Shown here: in pieces, positions 29,441 through 40,131 of the stretch | How the letters are laid out: the number at the start of each line of letters is the position of its first letter | Position numbering within the stretch: position 1 is the stretch's first letter | Assembly: GCA_024641985.1 (NCBI GenBank) | Contig: JAHEBZ010000002.1 | Span: forward strand, 124,001 to 188,000 | Source: Rhodoluna sp. | Lineage (GTDB): Bacteria; Actinomycetota; Actinomycetes; Actinomycetales; Microbacteriaceae | Length of the DNA stretch: 64,000 bases | Direction of reading: 5' to 3' | Made by a program: the position numbers and the translations under genes | The notes under the pieces: model-generated | What the model saw: only the letters and a program-made list of their open reading frames with translations | What the model was told of the DNA's origin: nothing | The model's database searches: none

Positions 29441-29740
29441 ATGAGTGAAGAACTTACGCAGCATGTAGTTTTTGCTTGTGACGCAGGAATGGGATCAAGT
29501 GCCATGGGCGCTTCTCTGCTGCGCAACAAGTTGAAGGCTGCCGGCATCACGGACGTTAAGGTAACCAATGCGGCCATTGCGAATCTAACCGGAGCTGAGG
29601 AGCTTATTATTTCTCACTCTCGTCTGACAGATCGCGCAAAGCACATGGTGCCTGACGCCGAGCACTTCAGTGTCGATAACTTCATGGCGTCACCGAAATA
29701 TGACGAGGTAGTAGCACTGCTTCAGTCGCAGCGTAAGTAA
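29441..29740 (+). CDS. PTS mannitol-type EIIB
   Basis: VVFACDAGMGSSAMGASLLRNKLKAAGI. Confidence 0.9.
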   Translation: MSEELTQHVVFACDAGMGSSAMGASLLRNKLKAAGITDVKVTNAAIANLTGAEELIISHSRLTDRAKHMVPDAEHFSVDNFMASPKYDEVVALLQSQRK

Positions 29741-29763
29741 GTTCCAGAAACCGAGGATTCACA

Positions 29764-30198
29764 ATGATCGACAAAGTAATCGAGCTCATCCGTATTAATG
29801 GAGTAGCCAAGTCTCGCGACGAGGCCATCGCCGAAGCAGCCAGCATGCTAATTGAAGCAGGCGCTGTGACAGCTGAATATCGAGACTCAATGTTCGATCG
29901 TGAATCCTCGGTTTCCACTTACATGGGAAATCTTCTTGCGATTCCCCACGGAACACATGAAGGTGCAGGGAAGGTTCTGAAATCTGCTCTGGCCATTATT
30001 CGCTATGCCCAGCCAATCGAATGGGATGGCAACGAAGTGCGATTCGTGATTGGCATTGCCGGACGCGATGGAACTCACCTGGATGCGCTTGGCACCATTG
30101 CCCAGATCTTCAGCGAGATGGAAACCGTTGAAACGCTTTTAGATGCTGCAACCGAAGAAGAAATTTTGGACCAGTTCGCTCAAGCGAGAGCCGAGTGA
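29764..30198 (+). CDS. mtlF: PTS mannitol EIIA
   Basis: NLLAIPHGTHEGAGKVLKSALAII EIIA-Mtl/Fru motif. Confidence 0.92.
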   Translation: MIDKVIELIRINGVAKSRDEAIAEAASMLIEAGAVTAEYRDSMFDRESSVSTYMGNLLAIPHGTHEGAGKVLKSALAIIRYAQPIEWDGNEVRFVIGIAGRDGTHLDALGTIAQIFSEMETVETLLDAATEEEILDQFAQARAE

Positions 30199-31340
30199 TT
30201 GCCGTACATTTTGGTGCGGGCAATATTGGTCGCGGTTTCATAGGCGCACTGCTTCACCAGGCGGGCTTCGAACTAATCTTTTTAGATGTCAACCAGCAAA
30301 TGGTTGATCAACTCAACCAGACAGAGACCTATCGAGTAATCGAAACTGGTTTAGGCGCAAAAACTCACACAATTGGAAATTTCAGGGCGCTTAACTCGCA
30401 AACCGAGTTCAATGAAGCAGCCGAAGTTATCGCGAATGCAGATCTATTGACAGCCTCGGTTGGCGTTAACGTACTCAAATTCCTGGCTCCTCTGATTGCA
30501 TCGGGGTTAGATAAGCGAACCTCTGAAAAGCCGCTGATCGTGATGGCCTGTGAAAACGCAATTGGTGCCACCGATGTGCTTCGCGGCGAGATCGACAAAT
30601 GCAGTGCCACCGCAAGCCAAAAGGCAATTTATGCCAACACCGCGGTAGACCGAATTGTTCCGCCACAAAAAGCTGAACAGGGCTTGGACGTAGTCGTCGA
30701 GGCGTTCAGTGAATGGGTAATCGACGCCGATGCTTTGGGTGCGAACAAGCCAGACATTCCAGGTGCCGAATTTGTTTCAGACCTTGTTCCGTTCATTGAA
30801 CGCAAACTTTTCACGGTCAATACTGCGCACGCCACCTTGGCATACGCCGGTCAAATTGCCGGCGCCGATACAATCGTGCAGGCTGCCGCCATGCCTTCGG
30901 TGAGCGCCTTAGCCAGGCAAGTGTTGGCCGAGACCAGTGCGGTTTTGATTGCTAGGCACGGCTTCACCCCTGGCGATCACCAGAAGTATGTCGACAAAAC
31001 TTTGGCCCGCTTCACGAACCCCGATTTAGATGACCCGGTGATTAGGGTTGGGCGCCAACCGAGGCGCAAGTTAGCTCGCCACGATCGTCTGGTTGGCCCA
31101 GCCGCCTATCTTGCCGAAATGGGAACCGAACCGGTTGGATTGCTGCGGGCGATAGAAGCCGCACTGCAGTTTAGAGATGATTCAGATTCAGATGTTGCAG
31201 AACTTCGGGCTGAAATGCAGTCACTTAGCCCAGAAGACTTTGTGTTGCGCGTCATGGGAGTTGGGATCGATCACCCGCTGGCTGAACAACTCAAACGAGT
31301 CGTTTTAAGAATCAAAAATAAAACCTCACTCTTCGAGTGA
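30195..31340 (+). CDS. mtlD: Mannitol-1-phosphate 5-dehydrogenase
   Basis: MIAVHFGAGNIGRGFIGALLHQAGFELIFLDVNQ; CENAIGAT; ATGA-type overlap with mtlF. Confidence 0.95.
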   Translation: MIAVHFGAGNIGRGFIGALLHQAGFELIFLDVNQQMVDQLNQTETYRVIETGLGAKTHTIGNFRALNSQTEFNEAAEVIANADLLTASVGVNVLKFLAPLIASGLDKRTSEKPLIVMACENAIGATDVLRGEIDKCSATASQKAIYANTAVDRIVPPQKAEQGLDVVVEAFSEWVIDADALGANKPDIPGAEFVSDLVPFIERKLFTVNTAHATLAYAGQIAGADTIVQAAAMPSVSALARQVLAETSAVLIARHGFTPGDHQKYVDKTLARFTNPDLDDPVIRVGRQPRRKLARHDRLVGPAAYLAEMGTEPVGLLRAIEAALQFRDDSDSDVAELRAEMQSLSPEDFVLRVMGVGIDHPLAEQLKRVVLRIKNKTSLFE

Positions 31341-31352
31341 GGTTTTATTTTA
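31317..31352 (+). terminator. Intrinsic terminator overlapping the end of mtlD
   Basis: aataaaacctcactc-ttc-gagtgaggttttatt followed by tt; 15-bp stem includes the TGA stop at 31338-31340. Confidence 0.9.
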
Positions 31353-31354
31353 AG

Positions 31355-31428
31355 TAGGCCCCGTCGGGATCGAACCGACGACCCACGGATTAAAAGTCCG
31401 TTGCTCTAACCAACTGAGCTAGAGGCCC
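31355..31428 (-). tRNA. tRNA-Lys (anticodon TTT)
   Basis: Reverse complement GGGCCTCTAGCTCAGTTGGTTAGAGCAACGGACTTTTAATCCGTGGGTCGTCGGTTCGATCCCGACGGGGCCTA folds as cloverleaf; loop CTTTTAA. Confidence 0.96.
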
Positions 31429-31500
31429 TTGCAGTGGTCAAGTCTACCAGTGTCTTGAGCGGCTGTTAGCATGAAGTGCGCACCTCAGAGGAGAGAATTC

Positions 31501-32448
31501 ATGCCGCTGCACCCATACTTTGAAAAGTTTTTCGCCGCAATTGGCGAGAAGCTAGCTGCTGGAATGAGCGTGCCGCAAGCTTTTCAGGCGATAGCCAAAG
31601 ATGACGAGCCTTATCACCTGCCCTCTGGCGTGCTAACCGAGGATGTCAAAATACAAGGCCGCCACGGCGAAATTGCGGTTCGAATCTATCGGCCAAAGAG
31701 CCTTGGGCCCAATTCTTCGGCTTTGCTGTGGTTTCATGGTGGCGGTTTTGTCATGGGCAGCATCGATCAAAAAGAGGCTCACGTTGTTTCGGCCGAGGTT
31801 GCCAACCTTGCAAACTGTCTCGTAGTGTCGGTCGATTACCGTTTGGTAACCAAAGATGTGAAGTTTCCGGTTCCGCTTGAAGATGGCTTCGATGCGGCAC
31901 AGTGGTTAATTGATCAGGCGAACGCTCTAGGTGTCAACCCGGCCAAAGTGTTTATCGGGGGAGCAAGCGCAGGAGGCAGCTTGGCGGCGACCGTGTGTTT
32001 GAAAGCCGCCGAAGCTGGGCACCCGATTCGGGGAGCAATTCTGGCATACCCGCTTGCGCACCTAGAGTTGCCAGAGATGTCGGCCGAATTGTTAGAAAAA
32101 ACCAAGTCATTGCCGGCACCCTTGGTTATGGGCGCGGAATACGTGAAAAACCGAAATGCATTCTTGATGCCTGATGGGCCGTTGGCTGAGGGGCACCGAG
32201 GTTGGCCCGCCGAAGAAGCCGATCTATCGGCATTTGCGCAGGCGTTGTTTATCGAATCTGAATATGACGCGATTCGCGCCTCTTCTGAAGAATTCATTCG
32301 CAAATTGCGGTCGCAAGGTGTTGCTGTCGAGAGTTATTTGGCAGCCGGCATGACCCACGGGTTTCTAAACAACACCGCAACTGAAGTTGATGTGGTGGGT
32401 TTGGTGCACTCAAAGATCGCCGACTTCATTAGCGAAACCTCTAAGTGA
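31501..32448 (+). CDS. Alpha/beta hydrolase (HSL-type esterase/lipase)
   Basis: LLWFHGGGFVMGSID, GGASAGGSLAATV, GMTHGFLNN. Confidence 0.88.
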   Translation: MPLHPYFEKFFAAIGEKLAAGMSVPQAFQAIAKDDEPYHLPSGVLTEDVKIQGRHGEIAVRIYRPKSLGPNSSALLWFHGGGFVMGSIDQKEAHVVSAEVANLANCLVVSVDYRLVTKDVKFPVPLEDGFDAAQWLIDQANALGVNPAKVFIGGASAGGSLAATVCLKAAEAGHPIRGAILAYPLAHLELPEMSAELLEKTKSLPAPLVMGAEYVKNRNAFLMPDGPLAEGHRGWPAEEADLSAFAQALFIESEYDAIRASSEEFIRKLRSQGVAVESYLAAGMTHGFLNNTATEVDVVGLVHSKIADFISETSK

Positions 32449-32468
32449 GTTGATCGGGCTTTAGCCCG

Positions 32469-33350
32469 CTAGTGCACTAAAGGCTCTAGCGGAACCCGCG
32501 AGTTTTTGCGCGAAGGCCACTCGGCCACAAGCATCGATGCGATCATCAGCGAACCTCCCGCGATAGTTTTTAGGGTCAGAGCCTCTTGCCCAACCATCAC
32601 CGCGATTGCTGCCGCAAAGACTACTTCGCTGGTCAAAATGATCGCAACGCGTGCGGCATCCATGTGGCTTTGCGCCCAGGTCTGCACAAAAAATGCAATT
32701 GCGGTAGCAAAAACTGCCGTAAACAAAACCGCAAACCACACATCGCCTGTGGGTGGTGCCTGATAGCCATCAACCAGCGCACCCGCCCAGCTAACGACCG
32801 AAACAACGCCTAACTGAACAACCGTGAGTGCATAGGTGTTAAGCCCAGCGCTCCATTTGCCAAGGCCAATGATGTGTGCGGCAAACAACAGGGCACAAAT
32901 AACCACCCAAAGTTGGCCAACTTCAACGCTGAGACCCGTGATCGAAATTAGTGCAAGGCCAGCCGTGGCCAGGGCAACGCCAATAATTACTTTGCGTTCA
33001 ACGGTTTCGCGCAGCAAAAACCAAGCCAACAGGGGCGTTAGCACCACATAGAGGCCCGTGACAAAACCGGTTATTGCAGCCGTTGTCATCTCGAGCCCAA
33101 TGGTTTGGGTTATGTAGCCACCGCCCAGAAGCAAGCCCAGAACAGCGCCCTTTTTGAGCATCTCGGAGTTCATGTCACGCAAAACCTGAGGTCGAACAGC
33201 AATCATAATTAGCGTTGCAATGGTGAAGCGGGTTGCCAAGAAATCATAAAAAGGTTGAGCGTTGATTGCGTCTTTCATTAACACAAAGGCTGCACCCCAA
33301 GACACGGCCACCAAAATTAGGGCAATGGCGGCCCATGCTGAACGCTTCAT
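32469..33350 (-). CDS. DMT/EamA family transporter
   Basis: 10-TM pattern, two EamA repeats. Confidence 0.88.
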   Translation of the reverse strand: MKRSAWAAIALILVAVSWGAAFVLMKDAINAQPFYDFLATRFTIATLIMIAVRPQVLRDMNSEMLKKGAVLGLLLGGGYITQTIGLEMTTAAITGFVTGLYVVLTPLLAWFLLRETVERKVIIGVALATAGLALISITGLSVEVGQLWVVICALLFAAHIIGLGKWSAGLNTYALTVVQLGVVSVVSWAGALVDGYQAPPTGDVWFAVLFTAVFATAIAFFVQTWAQSHMDAARVAIILTSEVVFAAAIAVMVGQEALTLKTIAGGSLMIASMLVAEWPSRKNSRVPLEPLVH

Positions 33351-33389
33351 GCTGCCAGTCTAAATCAGACTCTAACTCGGTCGAATTCT

Positions 33390-34154
33390 TTAAGCCTGCT
33401 GCTTTAGGCCGGCATCGGTGGAGCGGAATTCTGGAATCTTTTCGCCAGCCTCGACGCTAACTGAGAGTCGGTTCTCGAGAGGAACGATCGGGCAGGTAGC
33501 AAAATCGGTGTAGCTGCAAGGGTAGTTCTGGGCGAAGTTAAAGTCGATCGACCAATTGCCGTTTTCGAGTCGATTGGCGCTTAGGTTGCGGCCAGATCCG
33601 TATGTGCTAACGCCGTTTGAAGCATCGCGGAACATGACCAAAAGTTGATCTGGGTTTGCGGTTTCGAACGCGGTGATTCGGCAAACCTCACCGTTTAGCT
33701 CGAAGACCAGTTCGCCAGGTGAAACCTTTTCACTCTTAGTTTCGCCAGCAAGGCTGCCAACAGAAACAGCTTTGGTAGAACCCTCAAGGGTGGCCTCAAC
33801 CAAATAGTCGGGGTTGTAGTCGAACACTCGAACTCCATCAAACTTAGCCAGAAGTGCTGAGTGGGGGCTGCGTGGGCGCAAAATTACGGCATCGTGTCTC
33901 GAAGCAATCTCGAGAACGCCGTCACCGACAGGCAGAAAAATCTCGGACCCTGCCTTGAGCTCAAACGATTGCACATCATTTGATGTGAAGCCACGTGAGA
34001 ACACCTTGTGCCCCTCGGCCCACCACTCGCCATCAACATCGCTAAACGACTGAGGATCGGTGGTCAACCAGTTCATGCTGGTTACCGCCAAAAAGCCGGT
34101 CGGGTTTGCAAAGTTCTTGGTTCGGGCAGAAACCCATTCATTCCAGTTGTTCAT
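33390..34154 (-). CDS. DUF1684 domain protein
   Basis: GVSTYGSGRNLSANRLENGNWSIDFNFAQNYPCSYTDFATCPIVPLENRL. Confidence 0.85.
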   Translation of the reverse strand: MNNWNEWVSARTKNFANPTGFLAVTSMNWLTTDPQSFSDVDGEWWAEGHKVFSRGFTSNDVQSFELKAGSEIFLPVGDGVLEIASRHDAVILRPRSPHSALLAKFDGVRVFDYNPDYLVEATLEGSTKAVSVGSLAGETKSEKVSPGELVFELNGEVCRITAFETANPDQLLVMFRDASNGVSTYGSGRNLSANRLENGNWSIDFNFAQNYPCSYTDFATCPIVPLENRLSVSVEAGEKIPEFRSTDAGLKQQA

Positions 34155-34232
34155 GCTTCAGTTCAACAGCAAAAGCCTAGGTTTGCTTCCCGTGCAATCG
34201 TGGCAGGGCCTCAAGTTGGCCACTTTGGGCAG

Positions 34233-35183
34233 CTATTCGCCAAACGGTGAATGGGTTTCTAGGCCCACAACCTGCCGCTTGCCATCGATTCGTTCTTTGC
34301 TTAGGTGAACAACCAACATTTGTGCTGGCTTAAGGGCAGCGGCCGCCAAGATGATTGGCGCTTGGTCGGGATTGGCAAACTGCGCAATTTTTTCTAGCAC
34401 CGTCGGCAACGCTGGGCGATGGCTACAAATAACTGCCGGTCGGCCGTCGTTGACCACATCGCCAACCACGTTGGCGGTGCGCTTTGGGCCTTTTGCGTTG
34501 CCAAATTCGCTCAGTTGGTGACGCTCAATAAGTTTGAGTTTGCGGCCAGTGGCATAGGGTGCGAGTGTGTCTCGGCACCGCACCCAGGGGCTGGTGATGA
34601 GGCGCTTTGCACCAAAAGCCGAAAGCAACGGCCTTAACTGCTCAGCCTGCGTCAATCCTTCGGCCAAAAGAGGTCGATGGCCATCGTCAACGCCGCGGCC
34701 ACCTTTCCAGTCGCTTCGCGGAGTTGCCTTTGCATGTCGCAAAACAATAACCGGTTTGGTTTGCAACAATTTTTTGGCGTGTAAGTCAACCAGCTGATCT
34801 AGCACCTGTTGGTCGAAAACGTAGGTTAGCAGCTTTCGCGCCTCGGCGGGGGTGCGCCACTCAACGCTGGCCACCTCTTCAGACGGTTCAAATGTTGAAG
34901 CTGCCAAGGCCTTGTCGCTAACCCGCGCGGCCCAATAGTGAACCTCTTTTGGTTCGCCCTTGCCAACCGTATATTTGGCCACGTGCAGGGGCGCTCCGAG
35001 GCGAATTTTTAGCCCGGTTTCTTCAGAAATCTCGCGAACTGCGGTTTCGGGCAGCGTCTCGCCCGGGTCTTGCTTGCCCTTTGGCCAGCTCCAGTCGTTA
35101 TAACGCGCTCGGTGAATCAGGGCCACAGTCAGCTTGCCGTCAACCTCACGCCAAAGCAGTGCTCCGGCGGCATAAACGGTCAT
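34233..35183 (-). CDS. Nudix hydrolase fused to a histidine phosphatase domain (MutT1-like)
   Basis: Nudix box [33 protein letters not shown]. Confidence 0.88.
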   Translation of the reverse strand: MTVYAAGALLWREVDGKLTVALIHRARYNDWSWPKGKQDPGETLPETAVREISEETGLKIRLGAPLHVAKYTVGKGEPKEVHYWAARVSDKALAASTFEPSEEVASVEWRTPAEARKLLTYVFDQQVLDQLVDLHAKKLLQTKPVIVLRHAKATPRSDWKGGRGVDDGHRPLLAEGLTQAEQLRPLLSAFGAKRLITSPWVRCRDTLAPYATGRKLKLIERHQLSEFGNAKGPKRTANVVGDVVNDGRPAVICSHRPALPTVLEKIAQFANPDQAPIILAAAALKPAQMLVVHLSKERIDGKRQVVGLETHSPFGE

Positions 35184-37312
35184 GCGTTACGCGAGCCTCG
35201 CTTTGCGTAGACATCCTTCATGATTTTGTCTTGCACGTCAATTAGCGGTCGGCCGCTTTCGTCATATTGGTGGCGAACCCATTTGCCATCTGGGCCAAGG
35301 TGCCAAGATGCCGCACTGTCGGCCATGGCCATCTCAAAAAGACCAAAAAGTTCACGGATGTGATCTGGTTGCGAAATGCGCACCAGAGCCTCAACCCGGC
35401 GGTCAAGATTGCGATGCATCATGTCGGCAGACCCAATGAATATTGCTGGATCGCCGCCGCCGCTGAACCCAAAGATTCTTGAGTGCTCTAGGTATCGGCC
35501 AAGAATCGAACGAACGCGAATGTTTTCACTCAGCCCCGGCACGCCCGGTTTAAGTGCACACATTCCTCGAACCAAAATCTCAACTTCAACGCCAGCGCAC
35601 GAGGCTTTATAAAGGGCATCGATAATTTGCTCATCAACCAGCGAGTTCACCTTGACCAGAATCTTTGCAGGTTTTCCGGCTGCCTTGTTTGCGATCTCTC
35701 GATCCATTCGCTCAACTAGGCCATCTCGAACACCATTGGGCGAAACCAAAAGCGACTTAAATTCTGCTTGGGGGGCATAGCCCGAGAGCTGGTTGAAGAG
35801 CTTGGTCAAATCTTCGCCAACCGATTCGCGAGCGGTAAGCAGCCCATAGTCTTCATAAAAACGAGCGGTCTTTGGGTTGTAGTTTCCGGTTCCGATGTGG
35901 CAATAACGCTTGAGTTGATTGCCTTCTTGGCGAATCACAAGCGCAAGCTTGCAGTGGGTCTTTAGGCCTACGATTCCATAAACAACGTGCACACCGGCTT
36001 GCTCTAGTTTGCGTGCCCAGGCGATGTTGTTTTGCTCGTCGAAGCGTGCCTTAATTTCGACCAAAGCCAAAACCTGTTTGCCCGCCTCGGCGGCAGCAAT
36101 AAGTGCATCAACTATCGGCGAATCACCAGATGTGCGATACAGGGTTTGTTTGATTGCCAAAACCTTTGGGTCGGCTGCGGCTTGCTCAACAAAAGCCTGA
36201 ACCGAGGTCGAGAAAGACTCGTAAGGGTGGTGCAACAGAATGTCGCGTTGGCGAAGCGCCGAAAAGATGCTGACATCTTTGTCTTCAACCGGTTTCAAGA
36301 AACGGTTGGTGATGACCTGGTGGGGTGGGTAGTGCAGATCGGGGCGCTTAAGCGAAGCGATTTCGAACAGCCCGGTTAGATCTAGTGGCGAAGGCAGGTG
36401 GTAGACATCTTCGTCTGAAATATCGAGTTCGCGAATGAGAAGTTCAAGAACTTCAGGATTAATGTCGTTAGCCACCTCGAGGCGCACCGGAGGGCCAAAA
36501 CGCCGACGCAGAAGTTCTTTTTCGAGCGCCAAAAGCAGGTTTTCGCCTTCGTCTTCGTCAACTTCAAGGTCTTCGTTTCGGGTGACTCTAAAGGTGTGGT
36601 GCTGAAGCACCTGCATGCCCGGAAACAATAGCCCCAAAAATTCGCCGATGATGTCTTCGAGCGGAACAAAGCGGGCGTCGGCAACGCCGGTGTTGCCAGG
36701 AAGCCTTACAAAACGAGGCAGCAGCGGTGGCACCTTTACGCGGGCAAAGTGCTCTTTGCCGGTTTCGTTGTTGCGAACCACCACGGCAAGGTTTAGCGAC
36801 AAACCAGAGATGTATGGAAATGGGTGAGCCGGGTCAACGGCAAGCGGAGTTAGAACCGGAAAAATCTGGTTCTGAAAATAATCGTGGAGCGCCGTCTTTT
36901 CGGGATCTTCGAGAGCCGACCACCGAACGATGCGAATGCCGGCATCTTTCATGCGTGGCTTTATGTCTTCGATAAACAATTGAGCGTGGCGCTCTTGTAG
37001 GCGGTGCCCCTCGCGGCTGATTTCGCTGAGCACCTCTTGAGGAGACAAGCCCGAACTCGAAGTTACGGCAAGGCCGGTGGCGATGCGGCGCTTGAGGCCG
37101 GCAACGCGCACCATGAAAAACTCATCGAGGTTGGAGGCGAAAATTGCCAAAAAGTTGACACGCTCTAGAAGGTAGAGGTTCGGGTCTTCGGCTAGCTCGA
37201 GCACGCGTTGGTTGAACGCGAGCCAACTCATCTCGCGGTCTAGATAGCGGTCAGCCGAAAACTCGGTGCCAAAATCGGGCAGTGAGATGGCCATTGTTTC
37301 TTCAGAAGACAT
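35180..37312 (-). CDS. ppk1: RNA degradosome polyphosphate kinase
   Basis: [59 protein letters not shown]. Confidence 0.96.
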   Translation of the reverse strand: MSSEETMAISLPDFGTEFSADRYLDREMSWLAFNQRVLELAEDPNLYLLERVNFLAIFASNLDEFFMVRVAGLKRRIATGLAVTSSSGLSPQEVLSEISREGHRLQERHAQLFIEDIKPRMKDAGIRIVRWSALEDPEKTALHDYFQNQIFPVLTPLAVDPAHPFPYISGLSLNLAVVVRNNETGKEHFARVKVPPLLPRFVRLPGNTGVADARFVPLEDIIGEFLGLLFPGMQVLQHHTFRVTRNEDLEVDEDEGENLLLALEKELLRRRFGPPVRLEVANDINPEVLELLIRELDISDEDVYHLPSPLDLTGLFEIASLKRPDLHYPPHQVITNRFLKPVEDKDVSIFSALRQRDILLHHPYESFSTSVQAFVEQAAADPKVLAIKQTLYRTSGDSPIVDALIAAAEAGKQVLALVEIKARFDEQNNIAWARKLEQAGVHVVYGIVGLKTHCKLALVIRQEGNQLKRYCHIGTGNYNPKTARFYEDYGLLTARESVGEDLTKLFNQLSGYAPQAEFKSLLVSPNGVRDGLVERMDREIANKAAGKPAKILVKVNSLVDEQIIDALYKASCAGVEVEILVRGMCALKPGVPGLSENIRVRSILGRYLEHSRIFGFSGGGDPAIFIGSADMMHRNLDRRVEALVRISQPDHIRELFGLFEMAMADSAASWHLGPDGKWVRHQYDESGRPLIDVQDKIMKDVYAKRGSRNA

Positions 37313-37354
37313 AATGCCATCTTGCCACGCCAGGGTTGCCGGCGGGTAAACGCT

Positions 37355-38035
37355 TTATATAGAGTCAGCCATTTCGTGCTGATCATCGAGGTTGAATCGG
37401 TAACCAACGTTGCGAACTGTGCCAATTAGTGACTCGAGGTCGCCAAGCTTTGCTCTAAGTCTTCTGATGTGAACATCTACTGTTCGAGTACCACCAAAGT
37501 AGTCATAGCCCCAAACCTCGCTGAGCAGTTGTTCGCGGGTAAACACTCGGCCGGGGTGTTGCGCCAAAAAGCGAAGCAGCTCAAATTCTTTGTAGGTCAG
37601 GTCGAGTGGTTTGCCGTGCACCTTGGCCGAGTAGCTGTTTTCGTCGATCACAACGCCCGATGCGTGAATGCGATCATCTTTTTCGACTGCCGTCGCACGG
37701 CTGATTGCCAAGCGAATGCGAGCATCAATTTCGCCAGGCCCAGCGCCTTCAAGAATGATGTCGGTGGCGCCCCACTCGCTTGATATAGCCGCTAACCCAC
37801 CTTCAGAAACCACCAAGATAATTGGGGCCGATGTTCCGGTGGTGACGAGAATTTTTGCCAACGATTTGGCGCCGGCAAGATCGCGGCGGGCGTCAAGAAA
37901 AATTAGGTCATGGCCGGGGGCGTTAACCAGGCTGGCTGGCTCGGCGGCGATTTTGCGAACTCGGTGGCTTAGAAACCCGAGCGCAGGAAGAACTTCGGTG
38001 CCGGCAAAGGCCGTTAAAACCAGAAGTTGAGCCAT
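37355..38035 (-). CDS. glnR: GlnR-type orphan winged-helix response regulator
   Basis: [55 protein letters not shown]...[11 protein letters not shown]; atypical receiver like actinobacterial GlnR. Start at ATG 38033-38035. Confidence 0.8.
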   Translation of the reverse strand: MAQLLVLTAFAGTEVLPALGFLSHRVRKIAAEPASLVNAPGHDLIFLDARRDLAGAKSLAKILVTTGTSAPIILVVSEGGLAAISSEWGATDIILEGAGPGEIDARIRLAISRATAVEKDDRIHASGVVIDENSYSAKVHGKPLDLTYKEFELLRFLAQHPGRVFTREQLLSEVWGYDYFGGTRTVDVHIRRLRAKLGDLESLIGTVRNVGYRFNLDDQHEMADSI

Positions 38036-38103
38036 TTCTCTCTCCAAATCGCTTGCAACAAGTCTAAACCCATGCGTGGCGCCAGTTAAGGCATGATTAA
38101 AGG

Positions 38104-38364
38104 GTGAAAAATCATTGGACAGAGATCGTGTTGATCTGGGCGGCTGTTGCGATAGTTACGGTTGCGCTGGTTCTAAACGCCAGCAGCAATCAGCACGTTG
38201 AGGTTGCCTTCGGCTCCATTCTGGCTGGGGCGGTTGCACTGGTTTCGATGATTCAACTCTTTAGGGCCCAGCCCCAAGGCTTTGTGCGTCGATTGGTTTA
38301 TGTAGGCGGCGGCAGCTATCTGATTTTGGCGGTCGCTACCGCCTACCTTTTCTTGAGAGGTTAG
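38104..38364 (+). CDS. Small three-TM membrane protein
   Basis: Hydrophobic ORF with GTG start; no family recognised. Confidence 0.65.
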   Translation: MKNHWTEIVLIWAAVAIVTVALVLNASSNQHVEVAFGSILAGAVALVSMIQLFRAQPQGFVRRLVYVGGGSYLILAVATAYLFLRG

Positions 38365-38373
38365 AATTTAAAT

Positions 38374-38484
38374 ATGTTGCTAGCGCTAGAAATCTTCTTC
38401 ACCGGGCTCCTCGTCTTGGCTTCGTTGGCTATTGCCGGCGTTTCGGCTCTCGTGCTTTACAAGCTGTTCAAGGGTCAGAAATAG
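38374..38484 (+). CDS. 36-aa single-TM small protein
   Basis: MLLALEIFFTGLLVLASLAIAGVSALVLYKLFKGQK*; fills the gap between 38104-38364 and the next gene, its stop adjoining the TTG start at 38485. Below the ORF-track length cut-off. Confidence 0.55.
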   Translation: MLLALEIFFTGLLVLASLAIAGVSALVLYKLFKGQK

Positions 38485-39090
38485 TTGTTCGTTCTTCCAG
38501 AGGGTTTGCCACTGGAGCTAACTCCGTTTGCCTTTTTAGTTGGTAAGTGGGAGGGCACGGGCGTAATTAGCTATCGTGTCAACCCCGAAGACGAAGCCCC
38601 GCTCGAACGCGAATTTAAGCAGCGCATCGAGTTTGACCACGATGGCTCAAACGCACTCACCTATGTATCAAGTGCCGAACTAACTGGCGAGAACGCATCA
38701 ACGCTGCCAAGCGAAATTGGCTACTGGCGTTTAGCTCGCCCTGCGCAAGAATCTGATCACGGCCCAGGCTTCATTATTGGAACCGGCGAAGCCCATTTGA
38801 AAACTCACGAAGACCTAGAAACTCTGCGCAATGCCGAGGGGGGCTTTGACATAAGTGTTTCAACGCTGCACCCGGGTGGTGTTGCCGAGCTCTACAAGGG
38901 CAAGATCAAAGGTGCCCGAATCGACCTTGCATCGGCCCACGGAATCGCCTTCGAAGGGGCTAAAACCTACCGCCATTCAACTCGCCTCTATGGCCTGGTT
39001 GAGGGTGCGCTGCTTTGGGTTTGGGAGATCGCTTTGCCGGGCGGCGAATTAATACCTCATGCTTCAGCCCGCCTCGAACGAGTGGAGTAG
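38485..39090 (+). CDS. FABP/nitrobindin-like heme-binding beta-barrel protein
   Basis: TPFAFLVGKWEGTGVISY; GPGFIIGTGEAHLKTHEDLE; actinobacterial FABP-family (DUF1794) pattern. Confidence 0.85.
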   Translation: MFVLPEGLPLELTPFAFLVGKWEGTGVISYRVNPEDEAPLEREFKQRIEFDHDGSNALTYVSSAELTGENASTLPSEIGYWRLARPAQESDHGPGFIIGTGEAHLKTHEDLETLRNAEGGFDISVSTLHPGGVAELYKGKIKGARIDLASAHGIAFEGAKTYRHSTRLYGLVEGALLWVWEIALPGGELIPHASARLERVE

Positions 39091-39093
39091 GTT

Positions 39094-40131
39094 TTGATCG
39101 CCGCAAGCCAGCACTTCGGCAACCCGCTGGTTGAGCAACGAAAACTTGTTGAAGGCACTGCCTTGGTTTATCTCGGCGCCTGCGGAATCATTGAAGTTTC
39201 TGGCCAGGATCGGCTCGATTGGCTGCACTCGCTGCTTAGCCAAAACATCAAAAACTTGAAACCGGGGCAAAGTTGCGAAGCCTTGCTGCTCGACCCTCAA
39301 GGGCACATTGAGCAGGCAATTCATTTGGTTGATGACGGCGTTTCAATTTGGCTAATAGTCGAGTTTGAAAAACGCGAGTCATTGTTGGCTTGGTTAAACA
39401 AGATGGTTTTCAGAATGCGTGTCGAAGTTATCGATCGCTCAGCACAATTTGCCGTGGTTGCCTCGCTTGGTTGCCCGGTGCCCAAGGTTGTCGAATCAAA
39501 TGCGGTGCCGCTGGTTTGGGCAGACCCTTGGCCGGGAGTGGTTTCTGGCGGAGCGCGTTATTCGATGGCTCGACCAGCAAAGTGGCCGCTAACAGAATCT
39601 TTGGTAGCCGCGCAGGATCTCGAGTTCGTATTAAATTCGGCTGAAAAGGCCGGGCTGATGGCGCTTGAGGCTCTGCGCATTGAAGCTCACCGACCACGCA
39701 TTTCGAACGAGGTAGATGAGCGCTCGCTGCCACACGAGCTCGATTGGTTGTCAACGGCGGTTCACCTCTCTAAAGGCTGTTATCGCGGTCAAGAAACCGT
39801 TGCCAAGGTGCACAACCTGGGCCATCCGCCGCGCAGATTAACATTTCTTCACCTCGATGGGTCGGGGCATTTTTTGCCTGAGGTCGGAGATGAGGTTTTT
39901 GTTGCGGGCACTGATGTGGTGCGCGGCAAAATTACCACCGCAGGACAGCACTATGAGATGGGCCCAATCGCGCTTGCGCTGCTAAGCCGTTCAACCCCCG
40001 AAGACGCCGAACTTTTGATTCGCGGGCATAGCGGCGAAATAGCTGCCACTCAAGAAGTGATTGTGCCCCAAAGCGCCGGCAAGGCAGCCGACTTGCCAAA
40101 ACGAAATCTGTTGATGGGCGGGCGCCACTAA
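39094..40131 (+). CDS. ygfZ: YgfZ-type tRNA-modifying/folate-binding protein
   Basis: SGQDRLDWLHSLLSQNIKNLKPGQS; KGCYRGQETVAKVHNLGHPPRRL. Confidence 0.92.
   Translation: MIAASQHFGNPLVEQRKLVEGTALVYLGACGIIEVSGQDRLDWLHSLLSQNIKNLKPGQSCEALLLDPQGHIEQAIHLVDDGVSIWLIVEFEKRESLLAWLNKMVFRMRVEVIDRSAQFAVVASLGCPVPKVVESNAVPLVWADPWPGVVSGGARYSMARPAKWPLTESLVAAQDLEFVLNSAEKAGLMALEALRIEAHRPRISNEVDERSLPHELDWLSTAVHLSKGCYRGQETVAKVHNLGHPPRRLTFLHLDGSGHFLPEVGDEVFVAGTDVVRGKITTAGQHYEMGPIALALLSRSTPEDAELLIRGHSGEIAATQEVIVPQSAGKAADLPKRNLLMGGRH

Noticed and set aside
32455-32468. cgggct-tt-agcccg hairpin between convergent genes
   Set aside because: Six-bp stem with no T-tract; could be a weak bidirectional terminator but not enough to call.
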